A DNA stretch of 64,000 nucleotides from Epiperipatus broadwayi (taxonomy: Eukaryota; Onychophora; Udeonychophora; Euonychophora; Peripatidae): NCBI GenBank assembly GCA_028023455.1, contig JAQFVV010000064.1:2701825-2765824 (forward strand), given 5' to 3'. Below are positions 36,235 to 48,322 of the stretch, piece after piece (within the stretch, counting starts at the first letter, position 1; each line of letters starts with the position of its first letter). The notes below the pieces were generated by a model. That model saw nothing but the letters and a program-made list of their open reading frames with translations. It was not told where the DNA came from and made no database searches. Made by a program: the position numbers and the translations under genes.

Positions 36235-36464
36235 TCAAAAGAATTGCTTCAATTTTTATACAGTATATATTTCAATGTATCGTATTTAGTTCAAAGCGGA
36301 ATACATTTTTCTTAAACAGCCACCGAGCAATCATTGTGCCAATGACGGATTTGGAAACATGAAACATCTTCAACATTACTCCACGATATCATCAAGTAAT
36401 CACTTTGATATATATATATGCATAATAAAAGGAAATAAAAAAATAAACTATATATTTTAAAATT

Positions 36465-36905
36465 ATGAGTCATTTTTCATTTTTAAATATATTTTATCAT
36501 AAAAAAAATACTTCAAAAATAATAGTTAAAATAAAAAATATATATATAAAAAAAAGGAATAAGCCTTTAAATCATTTTTTATAGCTTCATGTCAATTTAA
36601 ACATATACTATATATATACAGCATTAACACTTTCTTAATATGTGAACGCAGTGTGCAGAGATTTGTCTGACGCACTAGTTATTTTTAAATGCATTTTGCC
36701 ATTAAAAAAAAAAAGTTAAAAATAATAGTTAAAATAAAACACACACACACACACATATATAAACTAATAAGCCTTTAAATCATTTTTGTATTTTGATGTC
36801 AATTTAAACATATACTGTGTGTAAAATATACCATTAACAAAACAGTAATGCTTTTTTTAATACCTGACCCCAGTATACGGATAAATTTGTATAAGGCAGT
36901 GACGA
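36465..36905 (+). repeat. tandem duplication, period about 205 bp
   Basis: Two diverged units share AATAATAGTTAAAATAAAA, TAAGCCTTTAAATCATTTTT, TGTCAATTTAAACATATACT and a G/C-containing end (CGCAGTGTGCAG / CCCCAGTATACG). The units are separated by variable (AT)n and (AC)n tracts. Confidence 0.75.
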
Positions 36906-38154
36906 CAAGACAACTTAATCGAATGCCACACGAGAACCATTCGATTAAAAAAGTGCTAAAAAATATGAAATATATATATATCTTTTTGAGTAAATCACCT
37001 ATAGAATGTTTATACTCAAGCATGTCTTAATAGTTAGAATGTTTGCAATACTAAAATTAATTTTATGATGATCTTTGGTTACATCATCTACTTGTAAAAT
37101 TGAGGTAAAAATTTAATATTTTACAATCATTATTTTAAAAAATCAATTTCGAACCCGTATCTCGTTAGCAGGAAATATTTATATTCACTTCGTGTAAAAA
37201 AAAAAGTTCCCATTTAAAGGGAATCAATTAAAATGCTAAAAACTTTATTCACACACGAACCTATATCACTTAAGTGTCGTGTGATTTTTATTATGTATTA
37301 TACAAAAAAATGACATCTTTCTTTACAGTTGGATTTTAATATTTTAGTAAGATTTTCAATGGAAAACTAATCATAGAAAAACTAAATATTATCATTGCTT
37401 AAATATATATATAAATACGTGTGTGTGTGTGTGTACATACGCACATTATAGCACATTTCTTCTTTCTGCCTGTCCAAATACATTTCATCGGAAATATAAC
37501 ACCAACACAAATAAACACGTATATATATGCATATAATTTTAGATAACGTTTTAGACTATTTCATATTAATAACCTGTATTTTATTAGATTTCAATGTTAA
37601 CATAGTTTACAGCCTGTACGCTTCATTAATCTACATAGTACCTACTATTGAGCAAAAGAGAAGTTAATCATTAAAAAATAAAACGTCCATATTTATAAAT
37701 GGATTTATAACCATAAGAGTGTATTAAATTAAATCGAAAAAATAATAAATTTTGCAAAAAAAAATAATTTACTTATTAAAACAATATTAACTATTTAACA
37801 AAGAAAATACATCGATGACAAAATGTATGCAAAAACATAAATGTCTGCATTTATTTATGAATTTGTAATGTCTTAATTCTTTCTTAAATTCATGGTTACA
37901 AGAGTATATTAACTATTGTTTATTTTTATTTCATAGATATTTTATACATGACCATATTTAGCTTTCTTTTACTCAACCAACGAAATCAAATGATGAACGT
38001 ATTGTATATATACCAAAACCAAGAATTTCCTGTAATATTTTCTCAATTAATCTACATGTTTCATAATAAAATGCATCCCCAAAATCAATCATTAATAGTA
38101 ATAGTTCTTTTTCTTTATGCAATTTTATATTTGAAAAATATTTTAGGACATATT

Positions 38155-39079
38155 GCGTTACGATTAATGATTGATTTTGGGGGTGTGTTTTATTATGAAA
38201 CATGTAGATTGAGAAAATGTTATAGGAAATTCTTAGTTTTGGTACATATATACAATACGTTAATCATTTGATTTTGTTGGTAAAATTAATAATGTTATTG
38301 ATATTTGTGATGTAATTTGTACTTTTGATGTCAATGAAATGTATGTATCAATTGATAGAATGACTTCTATTAAAATAATTAATAATGCATTAAAGTTAAA
38401 AAATGTTAACGTTAAAATAATAAAATTTATTGTTGAAACATTAAATTTTATTGATAAAAATATTTATGCGATTTTTAAGCATGAATTTTATAAAATGAGT
38501 AATGGCTGTCCAATGGGTCTTCCTACAGTTGCCCAAATATGTAATTTTGTGATAACTACATATGAAAAAAATATTTTGAAAAAGGAATGTTATCAGAAAG
38601 ATATTACTTTATACAATCGATATGTTGATGATGTCTTTGTTTGTAGAAAGCCAAATGCTATTAATGAGTTGTTTGATTAATTAAATAATATAAAGGGCTT
38701 AAAATGGATTAAAACAGATGAAAATTTAATGAGTGTTCACTTTTTAGATCTCAAGATAACTAGAAACAAAGATAAACTGGATTACTATATGACTTTTAAA
38801 CCAATAGCAAAAAGAGGATATATTCCATATAAATCAAAAGTACCAATGTCACATAAAATGGCAGGTTTAAAGTCCTTCTTATTTAGAAATAAGCTTTGTA
38901 AATATTCATCAGATAAAACCAAAAATATTGAAATTTATTGTAATGAATTGTTAAATGTTGGATATAATTACGATTATGTTTATTATACTAATAAAAATGT
39001 TAATTCTAAATATAAAAATATTAGTAATAATGTTAATTCTTCTGATAAAAAAAATGGATATAAATACCATATATTTTGA
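38155..39079 (+). pseudogene. Penelope-like reverse transcriptase, broken ORF
   Basis: Visible blocks: IDFGGVFYYETCRL (about 38,172), TFDVNEMYVSIDR (about 38,324, motif A), MSNGCPMGLPTVAQICNF (about 38,495-38,548, motif B), LYNRYVDDVFVCRK (about 38,611-38,650, catalytic YVDD motif C), VHFLDLKITRNKD (about 38,733) and a thumb-like KRGYIPYKSKVPMSHKMAG (about 38,810-38,866). A stop at 38,678-38,680 and a frame break near 38,270 interrupt it. The catalytic Asp pair is intact. Compared with typical members the region between motifs is complete; the N-terminus is missing or sits in the inverted duplication. Confidence 0.85.
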
Positions 39080-39283
39080 ATCAACAGCCAAGTTTCATTA
39101 AGAAAATTTCATTCCAATATCACCCTTTCAACCTAAATGAGACCGCGCCCTTTTTGAGTGTAAAAAAAAAAACTCTCTCTTTTTATAATATAATATAATA
39201 AAAAAAAAAAAACCTCCTTTTTTTTTTAAATTTTTTATAAAAAAAAATTTGAAGAGGGGGAGATATTTTTATTAATTTTTTTT

Positions 39284-39663
39284 GTAAAGATAAAACTTTA
39301 TTGTCAAATAAAAATTGTATCATTTACAAATGGACATGTAGGTTTGGCAGTGGATATATAGGTGAGTCAAGATGCACATTGAAAAAAAAGAACAAAAGAG
39401 CACTTGTTATTATTGAAAAGGGTTCAAAATACAAAACAAAATTATAAAAATAATGATAATTTATAATCTTCCATTTTTATGACTATAATAAATCATGTAT
39501 ATATGGTTTTGATTTTAATCACAGTAATGTCAAAATATTGGAAACTGAAAGAAATAATAATAAAAGAAAAATTAAGGAAGCTATATTAATATATAAATAC
39601 AAGCAAGATTTACTCAATAGACAGGCAGAAAATGTTAAGATCATAGAATTATGGGAAAGTTGA
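39284..39663 (+). pseudogene. Penelope-like GIY-YIG endonuclease domain
   Basis: A plus-strand frame contains CKDKTLLSNKNCIIYKWTC, then GSGYIGESRCTLKKK (the YIG half, about 39,349-39,393). After a frame change at about 39,425-39,475 it reads FDFNHSNVKILETERNNNK, RKIKEAILIYK and IELWES before TGA at 39,661. A Cys pair upstream of the YIG motif and the KIKEA segment downstream are typical of the endonuclease of endonuclease-bearing Penelope-like elements. Poly-A/T-rich low-complexity sequence (39,165-39,270) separates it from the RT frame. Confidence 0.78.
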
Positions 39664-39844
39664 CATCATGGAATTATGAAAAAGATGACCTTTAAAGTAT
39701 TAGTTGACAAAAACTACAAGGATAGTTGAAAGCGCTCCTAAGTGACATTAATATATATTTATATAAACTTTTAAGTACTGTATTTTCTAATATTTATTTA
39801 TAAATTTATGTATATTATTTTGAAGAAATACAGACATTGATTTG

Positions 39845-39847
<3 letters not shown>

Positions 39848-39880
<33 letters not shown>
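39848..39880. repeat. (AT)n microsatellite
   Basis: A run of about 16 AT dinucleotides lies about 185 bp after the Penelope-like stop codon. Confidence 0.95.
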
Positions 39881-40519
39881 ATAATTTGGTACTTTAGCAT
39901 TAAAGCTGAAATGTAGGGCAGATAGGAGGCCTTTTCACACCCACAATAAATGTGAAATGCGGTGACAACATCAAATTGAAAGAAAATAATACTTGTGAGT
40001 ATAAGTGAAAATGTGTTTTTTTTTATCATCATGATTTCTTTTCTTTTTTTAATATTTTGACATTTTCAGTCATTGTCTATATTTCTTTCTGACCAGAGCT
40101 AGGATAAATAAAAATGCAATAAAAGTCTAATAATTAATATGTGTGTGTGTGTGTGTTTTTTTAGTTTAATTTCTTTATAAAAAAAAAAAACAACATTTAT
40201 TAGTACTTCTCTGAAAATCCTAGCATACTTTGCAATCATGTGGCACATTTTCAGAGTGAAAATGTTTATTGTAGATCTCTATTTTCTGTGGTAATAGTTT
40301 CTGTGGTAATAGTACAATATATGTGAAAACTTTGGTTTTAATGTGTAAATTTCTGTTATATATTACATGGTAAGTGTTGTAGGAATATAGTTAATGTATT
40401 TTTATCCAAATTACTTAAAAATCAAAATCATTTACTGTTTGTTTGGTGTATATTTAAAATAACTACTTTTTTGATTAATGGCAATATTATTTTAATATCG
40501 CAAATCACATTTTATTTTT

Positions 40520-40845
40520 TGTTTTAAATGTTATTGTTAAAAGTTATTAGTGTTGAAAGTTGCATTTTTTTTAACTTGTTAATATTAAAAGTTGTACATA
40601 TTTATGAAAGTCGCTTTTTTTTAAATCTTGTTAATATTGAAAGTCATACATATTTGTGAAAGTCACATTTTTTTGGAAAACTTGTTAGTGTTGAAATTTT
40701 ATTTTAAATGACATTCTTAAAAGTTGTTACTGTTGAAAGTTGCATGGTTGTTTGTTTTTTTTGAAACATGTTAATATTGAAAGTCATACTTTTTTTTGGG
40801 AAACTTATTAATGTTGAAACTCATAGATATTTGAATGCATTTGTT
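40520..40845 (+). repeat. degenerate tandem repeat, period about 55-60 bp
   Basis: TTGTTAATATTGAAAGT followed by a CATA(C)/GTACATATTTGTGAAAGT-like segment and a T-rich spacer recurs about five to six times (for example near 40,577, 40,629, 40,688, 40,770, 40,808), with drift between units. Confidence 0.75.
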
Positions 40846-40907
40846 ATTGAAAATGATCTGTGTATTTATTATGTTTTACTATTTTTTTTAGTTTTATTTA
40901 TTTTTAG

Positions 40908-41113
40908 TCCTGCAACAGGGAGCATGTATTAGATCTACTGTGCCTGTTCACATTCATATCAACCTCCCAATAATTTTGTAATTCTTGCCAAAATACCATG
41001 TATAGCATCCATGTACATGTTATTTTGGTCAGATCACAAGATTACAAAGTTATCACAGGATTGATATGAATGTGAACAGGTGCAGTAGATCTAATACATG
41101 CTTTGTGTTGCAG
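40908..41113. repeat. foldback element
   Basis: Inverted arms of about 92-100 bp (40,911-41,002 and 41,014-41,112) share CATGTATTAGATCTACTG and CCTGTTCACATTCATATCAA. A loop of about 11 bp separates them. No coding capacity. Confidence 0.88.
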
Positions 41114-41266
41114 CTTTAATACTAAAGTACTGGTAATTTTTTATGTGACTGAATACTCTAAATATATATAAAATAGTTTTTTAAATTAAACTATGTATTA
41201 TTTTGTATTATTTCCCAACATTTCAATGAAATAGCATCCATCAATATCAAGGTAGATTTTTTTTAA

Positions 41267-41442
41267 GTACTAATGAGATTGAGTGTGAATTAAAGAATGA
41301 GATTGGACATGAAGTAGTTGGGCATTCAGAATACATGGATTAACAAAATGTTTAAACATGTTGTTATTCCACATATTCTGAATTCTGAACTACTTCATAT
41401 CAAATCTCATTCTTTGCTTCACATTCAATCTCATTGCTACTT
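41267..41442. repeat. foldback element
   Basis: Arms of about 72 bp (41,267-41,338 and 41,368-41,442) include AATGAGATTGAGTGTGAA and AATGAGATTGGACATGAAGT with inverted partners. The loop is about 30 bp. Confidence 0.87.
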
Positions 41443-41449
41443 GAGATCT

Positions 41450-42045
41450 AGCAGTTTTTCTTTAAAAACTTGACAATAATGGGCTAAAAGAATACACAGT
41501 TTAATCCAATAACTATTTTATTTACATCATATAGCCATGGAAACGTTAAATTATATATATATATAATATTATGTAAGCAAAATTTAATATGCACTAGTCA
41601 AATAAAAATGGGTTAATTCAAATATATACAATAATATTAAACAAACATCTGGAATGATAAACATGATGACTTATAACCTAATACCAAAGATTAACTAATT
41701 ACCATTACTTCAAAAGTATTTTAATTTGTATTCCTAGTTATGACAAAAAAATGAAACCTTAAAGCACCAAGCCTTCTAAATAAAATTTACTTTTGGAACA
41801 TTTATTATTGCCCAATCATCATCATATATAAATTATTATCATTATTCCTGCATGTTCCATTGAGAATATTAATAGCATAATAGATGTTATAATAGCATTG
41901 TGTTTGGAGTGAATTTGATAAGCAAACACAAAATAAATGGATTAATAATTAAAATAAGTTAACAATTTATTAACAATAGTTATAATAGTAATAATAACAA
42001 GTCAGATGTCACATGACTTATATATAGCTTGCACTTACAAATATG
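41450..42045. other. AT-rich spacer without recognised gene
   Basis: I see nothing supportable here beyond short AT runs. Confidence 0.5.
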
Positions 42046-42046
42046 T

Positions 42047-42344
42047 AAAATTAAGAGCGTGCTAATAGCTCTAAACAAGCTTTTTTTTTTTTATTTATGA
42101 TAAATGCTACTACAAGAGCAGGCATTCAAATCATTTTTATCTTGGATTGTCCCCATCCCCAGACCGGTTTCGACCTATGGGTCTCTTCCCAACTCCTCAC
42201 TGAAGAGACCCATAGGTCGAAATCGGTCTGGGGATGGGGACAATCCAAGATAAAAATGATTTGAATGCCTGCTCTTGTAGTAGCATTTATCATAAATAAA
42301 ATAAAAAAAAGCTTGTTTAGAGCTATTAGCACGCTCTTAATTTT
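42047..42344. mobile_element. near-perfect palindrome (foldback) carrying a hammerhead-like ribozyme
   Basis: Arms of about 140 bp (42,047-42,188 and 42,203-42,344) are almost identical in inverted order: TAAGAGCGTGCTAATAGCTC, AATGCTACTACAAGAGCAGG, GGATTGTCCCCATCCCC, ACCGGTTTCGACC. The central loop is about 14 bp. Only a handful of mismatches and a T-run length difference separate the arms. The right arm plus the loop encodes a full hammerhead motif. The element shows no ORF. Confidence 0.92.
42194..42234 (+). ncRNA. hammerhead ribozyme-like motif (complete core)
   Basis: Manual fold: stem I TCCTCA (42,194-42,199) with TGGGGA (42,229-42,234), six pairs including one G-U; core CTGAAGA (42,200-42,206, fits CUGANGA); stem II GACC-CATA-GGTC (42,207-42,218); core GAA plus A15.1 (42,219-42,222); minimal stem III ATC/GGT (42,222-42,227) without a loop; cleavage base C17 at 42,228 preceded by GGT. 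Very short, loopless stem III is known from Penelope-like and retrozyme hammerheads, which can act as dimers. The opposite arm on the minus strand keeps stem II, GAAA and a perfect ACC/GGT stem III but has lost CTGA. Activity is untested. Confidence 0.7.
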
Positions 42345-42349
42345 AACAA

Positions 42350-44585
42350 TAGTTATATAAAATTGTTGCTTATATATTTGCAACTATTACTAAATCTAAT
42401 ACCATAATAGTAAATATAACAAAAATAATTGTTAGAGACATTTTAATTTAAGATCTTAGAATAATTATATTGATAAGATATTACCAAGTGTAAAGGTTGA
42501 AAAGTTTGAATCCATAATTTTCTGGAGATATTGTTTTTTATATATATTTATGAATATTTTAATTAATTCATCCTGGATAATAGTTGGCCTTCTTGGAAAC
42601 TGTTGTCATTATATTATGGGTGCAATAGACATTGGTAGGTGTTAGGGTGCAGACCACTTTTTTCCTTACAGCATGATCAATTGAAGCAGGTGATGGATAG
42701 TTTTAGAAAACTTCAGCATTAGTCTCTCATCCAATTGTATCACTCCAGGTGTTTTGATTGGTGTGGTTTTTAGTTTCTAGCCAATCATACTACATAGACT
42801 TCTATTGGCTAATGTTATAATTGCTGTGGTGAATCTTAGTATTAAAAAATATATCAAATGGCAGCAAAGTATACTGCCTTTGTTTTCACCAGTGATTTCT
42901 CTTATTTTTTATGAGATCACTGTAATATTGCTTCTTGAGTTTAACTTTAGAATAGACTAAATTAGACTGCTGTAATTGTTTGTTTCTGGACCACTTATCC
43001 CCACTTGATGTTTTTTTCACAACTATCACTGTAAATTGTACACAATGGATAGTTTCCAAACAACAACTCTATTACTTTTATCTGAAAATATTTTACTACT
43101 TACAAGAATAAATATTCATTTCCCAACATGCTATAGAAACAAATATTTTTGCATATATTTTTAAATTATATCATTATTTTATAAATAATTAAATTCCTCT
43201 TTGTTTATGTTAACATCAGGAAGTAAGAAAAAATCATTACTGACTTTAATAATTGATTGATAACATTCTTAATTTTACTAACCCATTGCCATTCAATTTA
43301 CTATAAGAATGGGTAAATTATTAATTTAAAATCCCATTCAGAAGGCAAATCAGAAAGGGTTCACAGAATACTTTATATTTTTATAAACTATACAATTCGA
43401 GTTCTTGAATGCATCAAAACTATTTTTCTTTCTTCATTTACATAGTATAACTGCAACCTTACTGGTTTCAACTTTACATATCAAAAATATTTAATAACAT
43501 ATTTAAAAAGTCTATAGGCTATTTATTTTATTTTATTTGTCTAAACTGATGTATTTAGGTGATGCATATGTTATATTTAGTATGTGAAGACATACAGCAC
43601 TTTATACATTTATATATATATATATATTGACTATGTGGTTTTGTAATGTAACTAATTCAAACTAACAGATTTGTTTTGTTACAATATATGTGCATATGTG
43701 GTGTGTGTGTGTGTGTGTGGGAATATAATTTTTTTAAGAGTATAGCTAGGAGAAAAATTTTCATAGTAGCAAAAAGCATGTTTTTGTAAATTAATTCTAC
43801 AAAAACTGCATATATTTACATTATTAAAAGTTAAATTATTATATAGTTTGTCTAATCTACTATCCATATATAATCATGGGTAACAAGTAAAAGTTGATTA
43901 AAAATACACTTTTATTCAATTTACACTGTTTTTTGTTCATCTGAGAAATTTGCAATTCAGTTATCAACCGCTTTTTAATTTCCAGTCTTTTTGACATTTT
44001 GCATGACAATACATTGTTTTAGAATTTGCAAACAATTTTAGCAAAAAAATAGTGAAAGTTCTAAATTTTTTATATGGGATTCAATACTCTTTATAGTACT
44101 GACATCTAGCAATATTAAAATGTATGTAAATTTTCTTCATGTCTAAATTCCGAAATTATATAAAATTTTAAAAGTAAAAAAAAAATGTAATAAAATACTT
44201 TTATTCACAAAAATGCACTAGAAAGTAAAAGAATTTTTTTTTTTCAATTTTTGCATACAAAAGCATAAAACAATTGTTTCAAAATTGTATCAATTCATTG
44301 GATCACTTGCAGCTAATGCCTATTTTAATGTATCAATGCCAAGTGGGTGTTAGTTGCAAATAAACTGACAAATAGATTGGTAGTGATACAATTTCAAAAT
44401 ATGATTGGTTCAAATTTTTAATTTAAGAAAGCTGACAAAAATTATATTTTTCTTTTTAGTTTATTTTTTTATTTTATTTTATTTTATTTTGCATATTTAC
44501 ATGAATGAAAGTTATTTTTTTAAAAAAATATGTTATTAAGCTGCAATGTAATTATTTTGCTATTAGAAACTGCTATTTCTCTAAT
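42350..44585. other. AT-rich region without recognised gene
   Basis: It contains (AT)n and (GT)n tracts (43,612-43,627; 43,700-43,718). A weak inverted repeat at about 44,272-44,405 shares ATTGTATCA and TTGCA(G/A)CTAA blocks. No gene is visible. Confidence 0.5.
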
Positions 44586-44950
44586 GTGTACTTTTCTCTA
44601 TGCCACTCTCATGCAAAATAGGGACTGGTTTCTATCCACTTTTAACAGCTTGTGGGTGGATTATCTCTAGTCTATTGAATGCCTAATAAAAATTATTAAT
44701 ATATTTCCATTAAGTTGTTGTGTCAAAGTTATGAGGGCAGTAGGTTTGACACTTATCAATTAACCTGTAATAATTCCCTATCTATACATATAGAACAATG
44801 ATAAACATATGTGTAAGAGCATGAAATGTGCATCTTGGCAATCATACATCTTTTTGGTCATACATTCATGATTATACACCTCCACAAGGTATTAAAAGTG
44901 GCTAGAAACCAATCCTTGCCTTGTGTGAGAATAGTGTAGTGAAAATTATA
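44586..44950. mobile_element. MITE-like element with long inverted repeats
   Basis: Left arm 44,588-44,656 (GGACTGGTTTCTATCCACTT) and right arm 44,881-44,948 (AAAAGTGGCTAGAAACCAAT) align as inverted repeats over about 68 bp with moderate divergence. A unique 225-bp interior contains no ORF. It lies 40 bp from the hAT element. Confidence 0.78.
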
Positions 44951-45243
44951 CTACAGAAATATTATTCATTAAGTGGATAATCTCTACTTCTGTGTTTCTC
45001 CTTTTTTTTAATCTCTTGGCACATTTTGGGAAGAAATTCATTTTTGGGCACACCTACATATTGTTGTAAAAAACGTAACTTCTAAATAAATAAAAACAAA
45101 AGACAATTTAAAAAGAACTTTTAATTTTCAGATAGAAGCTATGCTGAATTGCATTATTCAACAGAAAAGTGAATCGTAAAAGTTGGTTAATAAATAATTA
45201 CACTTTTAATTATTAACATTTGTACACATAAAAAAATTTTGTA

Positions 45244-46247
45244 CACCTAGGTCTTGTTTTACACGATAGATAAGTTCCTCAGAAAACATCACAAAAGAAA
45301 TCCCACAAAAATAGATGTAACTTACCTTGAAAAAGGGGGGATATGGACTGTGATTTTTCAAAAATCGCATAAAAGCAAAGCACCAACGTAAAATTACTTT
45401 ACAATTCGCGCAAAAAAAAATACGGAAATAAAATATGACTAATAAAAAATTTCAAATTTGAAAAAAATTGATACAAGACAAACTTTTTTTAACTATAATA
45501 TTTAATTTTATTCAAAACAATATATTTTTATGCATAATTTACAGTACAGTAATTGATATTTTTTATACACATTTTAATTATTATCGCTACTTGCCGAGAA
45601 ACAGGTTCGTTTGCAAACTGGTAAAAAATCAGATTCTTCACAAGAGGAAATACAACTAGCGCCAACTTCACTCTCATGTTATGTTAATGGTTTTCTGGTG
45701 ACAATGTAATTAGTAATTAATCTTTGAGATGATGATTTTATTAATTGTTTATAAAGCTCGCAATATCCAGACATACAACCATTTAGCTCTCATTGGAATT
45801 TAAGAGCACATTCGTGATTAGTGTCATTAATAATAAAATAATTAAAAATAAACTTGCGGACACTAAATTATTAATAATTGATTACATTCTTTTTTAAAAA
45901 GCAAAAACAGAATGTGATTTAAAATGCAAAATTAACATGCACAATGTTTGAACAAATTTACATTATAATCTTGTAAAATTTAATGTGGGTATACATAAAA
46001 TGTGGAAATCATGATTTTAATTTCATTATTGCATAAAATCTTACTATTATAAAGCACTGAAAATATTGAAATTACTAAGATGAAAGTCGAATTCCAATAA
46101 TGTGCTATTACTTTCAATATGAAGTAAGTGTGCGAAATGTATTATTTAAAGTAATAGCGCATTATCGGAGTTCGACTTCCAAAGAAACATGAATCACGTA
46201 ACTTCAAAATCGTGTTAAATAAATCCGCGTAAAATGAGACCCAGGTG
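45244..46247. mobile_element. TA-flanked MITE nested in the hAT element
   Basis: The left end CACCTAGGTCTTGTTTTACA and the reverse complement of the right end (CACCTGGGTCTCATTTTACG) form the terminal inverted repeat. TA dinucleotides abut both ends (45,242-45,243; 46,248-46,249), as in Tc1/mariner-type insertions. The length is 1,004 bp, without transposase. It contains an internal palindrome at 46,083-46,181 (arms of about 33 bp with TAATGTGCTATTACTTT and its inverse). Confidence 0.78.
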
Positions 46248-46329
46248 TATAAAAAAAGTTATAAGTAGATACATACAATTATTGTCTTAAAATAAAAACT
46301 AAAAATAATATGAACAAACCTTTCAATTT

Positions 46330-48322
46330 AGCTAAGATTTAATGCTTTGATGTTAATCAAGAATTTTTGTAATAAAATGACAATTAATGGAAATTATGGG
46401 ATTGATGGTATGTTGCTAGTTCTATATCTGGTCTTATTTCTGACAGAGCAATTCTCAGTTCATCATCAAGATTTTTGAGTTATGATTGTTTAGTATTTTT
46501 TATATTAGTGAGAGTTGAAAATCATAACTCATATAAATATGATGTATTGTGATTTAAATAACATTGGATATTTATCTGTTTATTAATATTCAAATAGTAT
46601 CCAGAGAAGTTCCAAATGTTTTATTTTTAATGTTCGATCAGATGAAAGAGAAATCAGTTCTTCCTCTTCTTCAAGGCAAACATTGAGATCTGATGTATCA
46701 ACAACAAAAGAATTTCAAATCCAGTCATGTTTATCTGTTTGGATTGATGGTAAATATTTACTAATTGCCTTCTGAAGTGGTGCAACAAAATTTCTCTTAT
46801 GTTTAGGAACTTTTGAGAACATGACTAAGCTATTTTCATTAATCTTTTTGGTCCATAGACATAACTTTATTTTAAATACAGTTAATTTATCTGTCAATGT
46901 TAAGATGTTTTCATTCTTGCAAATTTGTATTTTAAATGTTCAGATATGCAAATATGGCCAGCTTTGCACACCACATTTCATTGTTCAAACAATTGTAAAT
47001 TTTTTGTGTTTTCATAATATTTTGTTCTTTTTCTGCCATACTTGTTTCTTCTTTAAAAAATAGACAAAGTTTCTCTCTTAATTCTCCAGAAAGCCAGCAA
47101 ACTTCATTATGCAATAATAAGCAACTGTAATTAGCTTCCAGGTTGTCACATAATTCTTTGAATAATCATGATTTTACAAGTCTGTATTAATAATATGGTT
47201 AACTACTTTTACTACATCATTCAAAACAGTGCTAGAATTTTAGCTACTAAAGCTTCTCAGTGAATAATGTTATGTGTGAAAACAATATCTGATTTTCTTT
47301 GCTTTGCAAACATCCAGAAACCTTTCTCATGTCTGTCCATTGATGGAGGACTATCTGTAGAAATGCCTGTACAGAAATCTCATGATAAGTTTATGTTTTT
47401 GAAAAAAGTGTTGATGCAATTAAATATTTTTCTTTCCGTTGTTCTTCCTGGAAATTCTTGACAAAGTAAAAATTGGTTCATAATTGAATCCCCCTTAATA
47501 ATCAAACAAATTCCATTAATTGTGCTTTTTCACTGATATCCATTAATTTTTTTATTTGTAGTGCAAAAATTTGGCTATTAAGTTTCTGTTGAACTTTTTT
47601 TTTTTCATATGTCATATCATCGGCTGGGAGGAAAACCCGCAACAACTGTCTGCAACTAACTGCTTGCTTGCAAGGCAGCTGCCCTTACCTCTTGACTAAC
47701 AACGCTTGACATTTTTGATTATATTTTCCAACATATCAATGATTCTTCACTAATAGTGTCATTGGTGAGAGGAATTTTATTTATTTCAGCTTCTGATTTT
47801 TTTCCAAACATACATTACACCATTATATGACAAGACCAACTAACATTTTTGCAATTGAATGAAGTTTTGTCTGTTGTGCAATAAATTGGGCTATATCATA
47901 GAAGACAATTTGTGCTTTATCAGATACCCTTATTGCCTTTTTGAATTTGTTTGGCATCATTTATCATTAATCTCTCAAAATACTTTTTGTCTTTAGACAC
48001 CAAATTTGAGTGAACTTTTTTCAAATGCCATTTTAATTTACTAGGAACCATTGCACCATCTGATTTTGTATGTTCACACACAACACATAAAGGCAGTGAG
48101 GGACCTTTGTTCCTTACCCAAGTAAAACGAAAATTTAAGTAATCTTCATTATATTTTCTTGTACTTATTTTCAACATTTTTTGCCTGAGGTTTATCCATG
48201 TTGGAACCGCTGATATTATTAGCCTTGTCAATAGATGTAGTATTTATATTTGCTGCAGAACTGTTACTAGTACTGTCTTCATCTTTAGTTCTGTTTGCCG
48301 TAACAAATTTTCTTATTTCCAT
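46330..48322 (-). pseudogene. ZBED5/SCAND3-like hAT transposase, multiply broken
   Basis: The minus-strand ATG at 48,322 starts MEIRKFVTANRTKDEDS. After a frameshift at about 48,165 the reading KYNEDYLNFRFTWVRNKGP leads into a BED zinc finger (CVVC...KLKWHLKKVH, about 48,090-48,010). Downstream, across stops, are FTGISTDSPPSM-like (about 47,380-47,340, the catalytic-domain 'TDGAPSM' region), THNIIH*EALVAK (about 47,270-47,225), a segment matching NEMWCAKLAYLAD (about 46,990-46,930), KYLPSIQTDKHDW (about 46,760-46,720), and a degraded hAT C-terminal dimerisation region to about 46,330. Length and order match the vertebrate/invertebrate ZBED5-SCAND3 transposase family. The SINE sits between the BED and catalytic parts. 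Confidence 0.82.
47596..47710 (-). mobile_element. tRNA-derived minimal SINE, copy 4 (in hAT transposase)
   Basis: On the minus strand: GTCAAGCGTTGTTAGTCAAG, an anticodon loop CTTGCAA, a 10-20-bp extra segment in the variable region, then CGGGTTTTCCTCCCAGCC, GATGATATGACATATGA and oligo-A. It is the most diverged copy; no clear target duplication was seen. Confidence 0.78.

Larger units (their letters stand above)
37975..39663 (+). mobile_element. Penelope-like retroelement with inverted 5' partial copy
   Basis: Order: an inverted partial copy of the 5' coding sequence (37,975-38,096, minus strand, containing FGDAFYYETCRLIEKILQEI), a 55-60-bp spacer, then the main plus-strand element: pre-RT/RT from about 38,155 and a GIY-YIG endonuclease ending with a stop at 39,661-39,663. 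RT followed by GIY-YIG is diagnostic of Penelope-like elements, and inverted or tandem partial copies at their 5' ends are a known structural habit. The coding region has stops or frame breaks near 38,270, 38,678 and 39,077-39,284, so the copy is defective though motifs are well preserved. Confidence 0.85.

Noticed and set aside
37948-38271. Plus-strand ORF of 107 codons
   Set aside because: Its first half is the antisense of the inverted Penelope partial copy; only the second half (from about 38,155) is true Penelope coding sequence.
42126-42383. Minus-strand ORF of 85 codons across the palindrome
   Set aside because: An ORF reading through a near-perfect inverted repeat translates both arms of one sequence; it has no domain and is explained by the palindrome.
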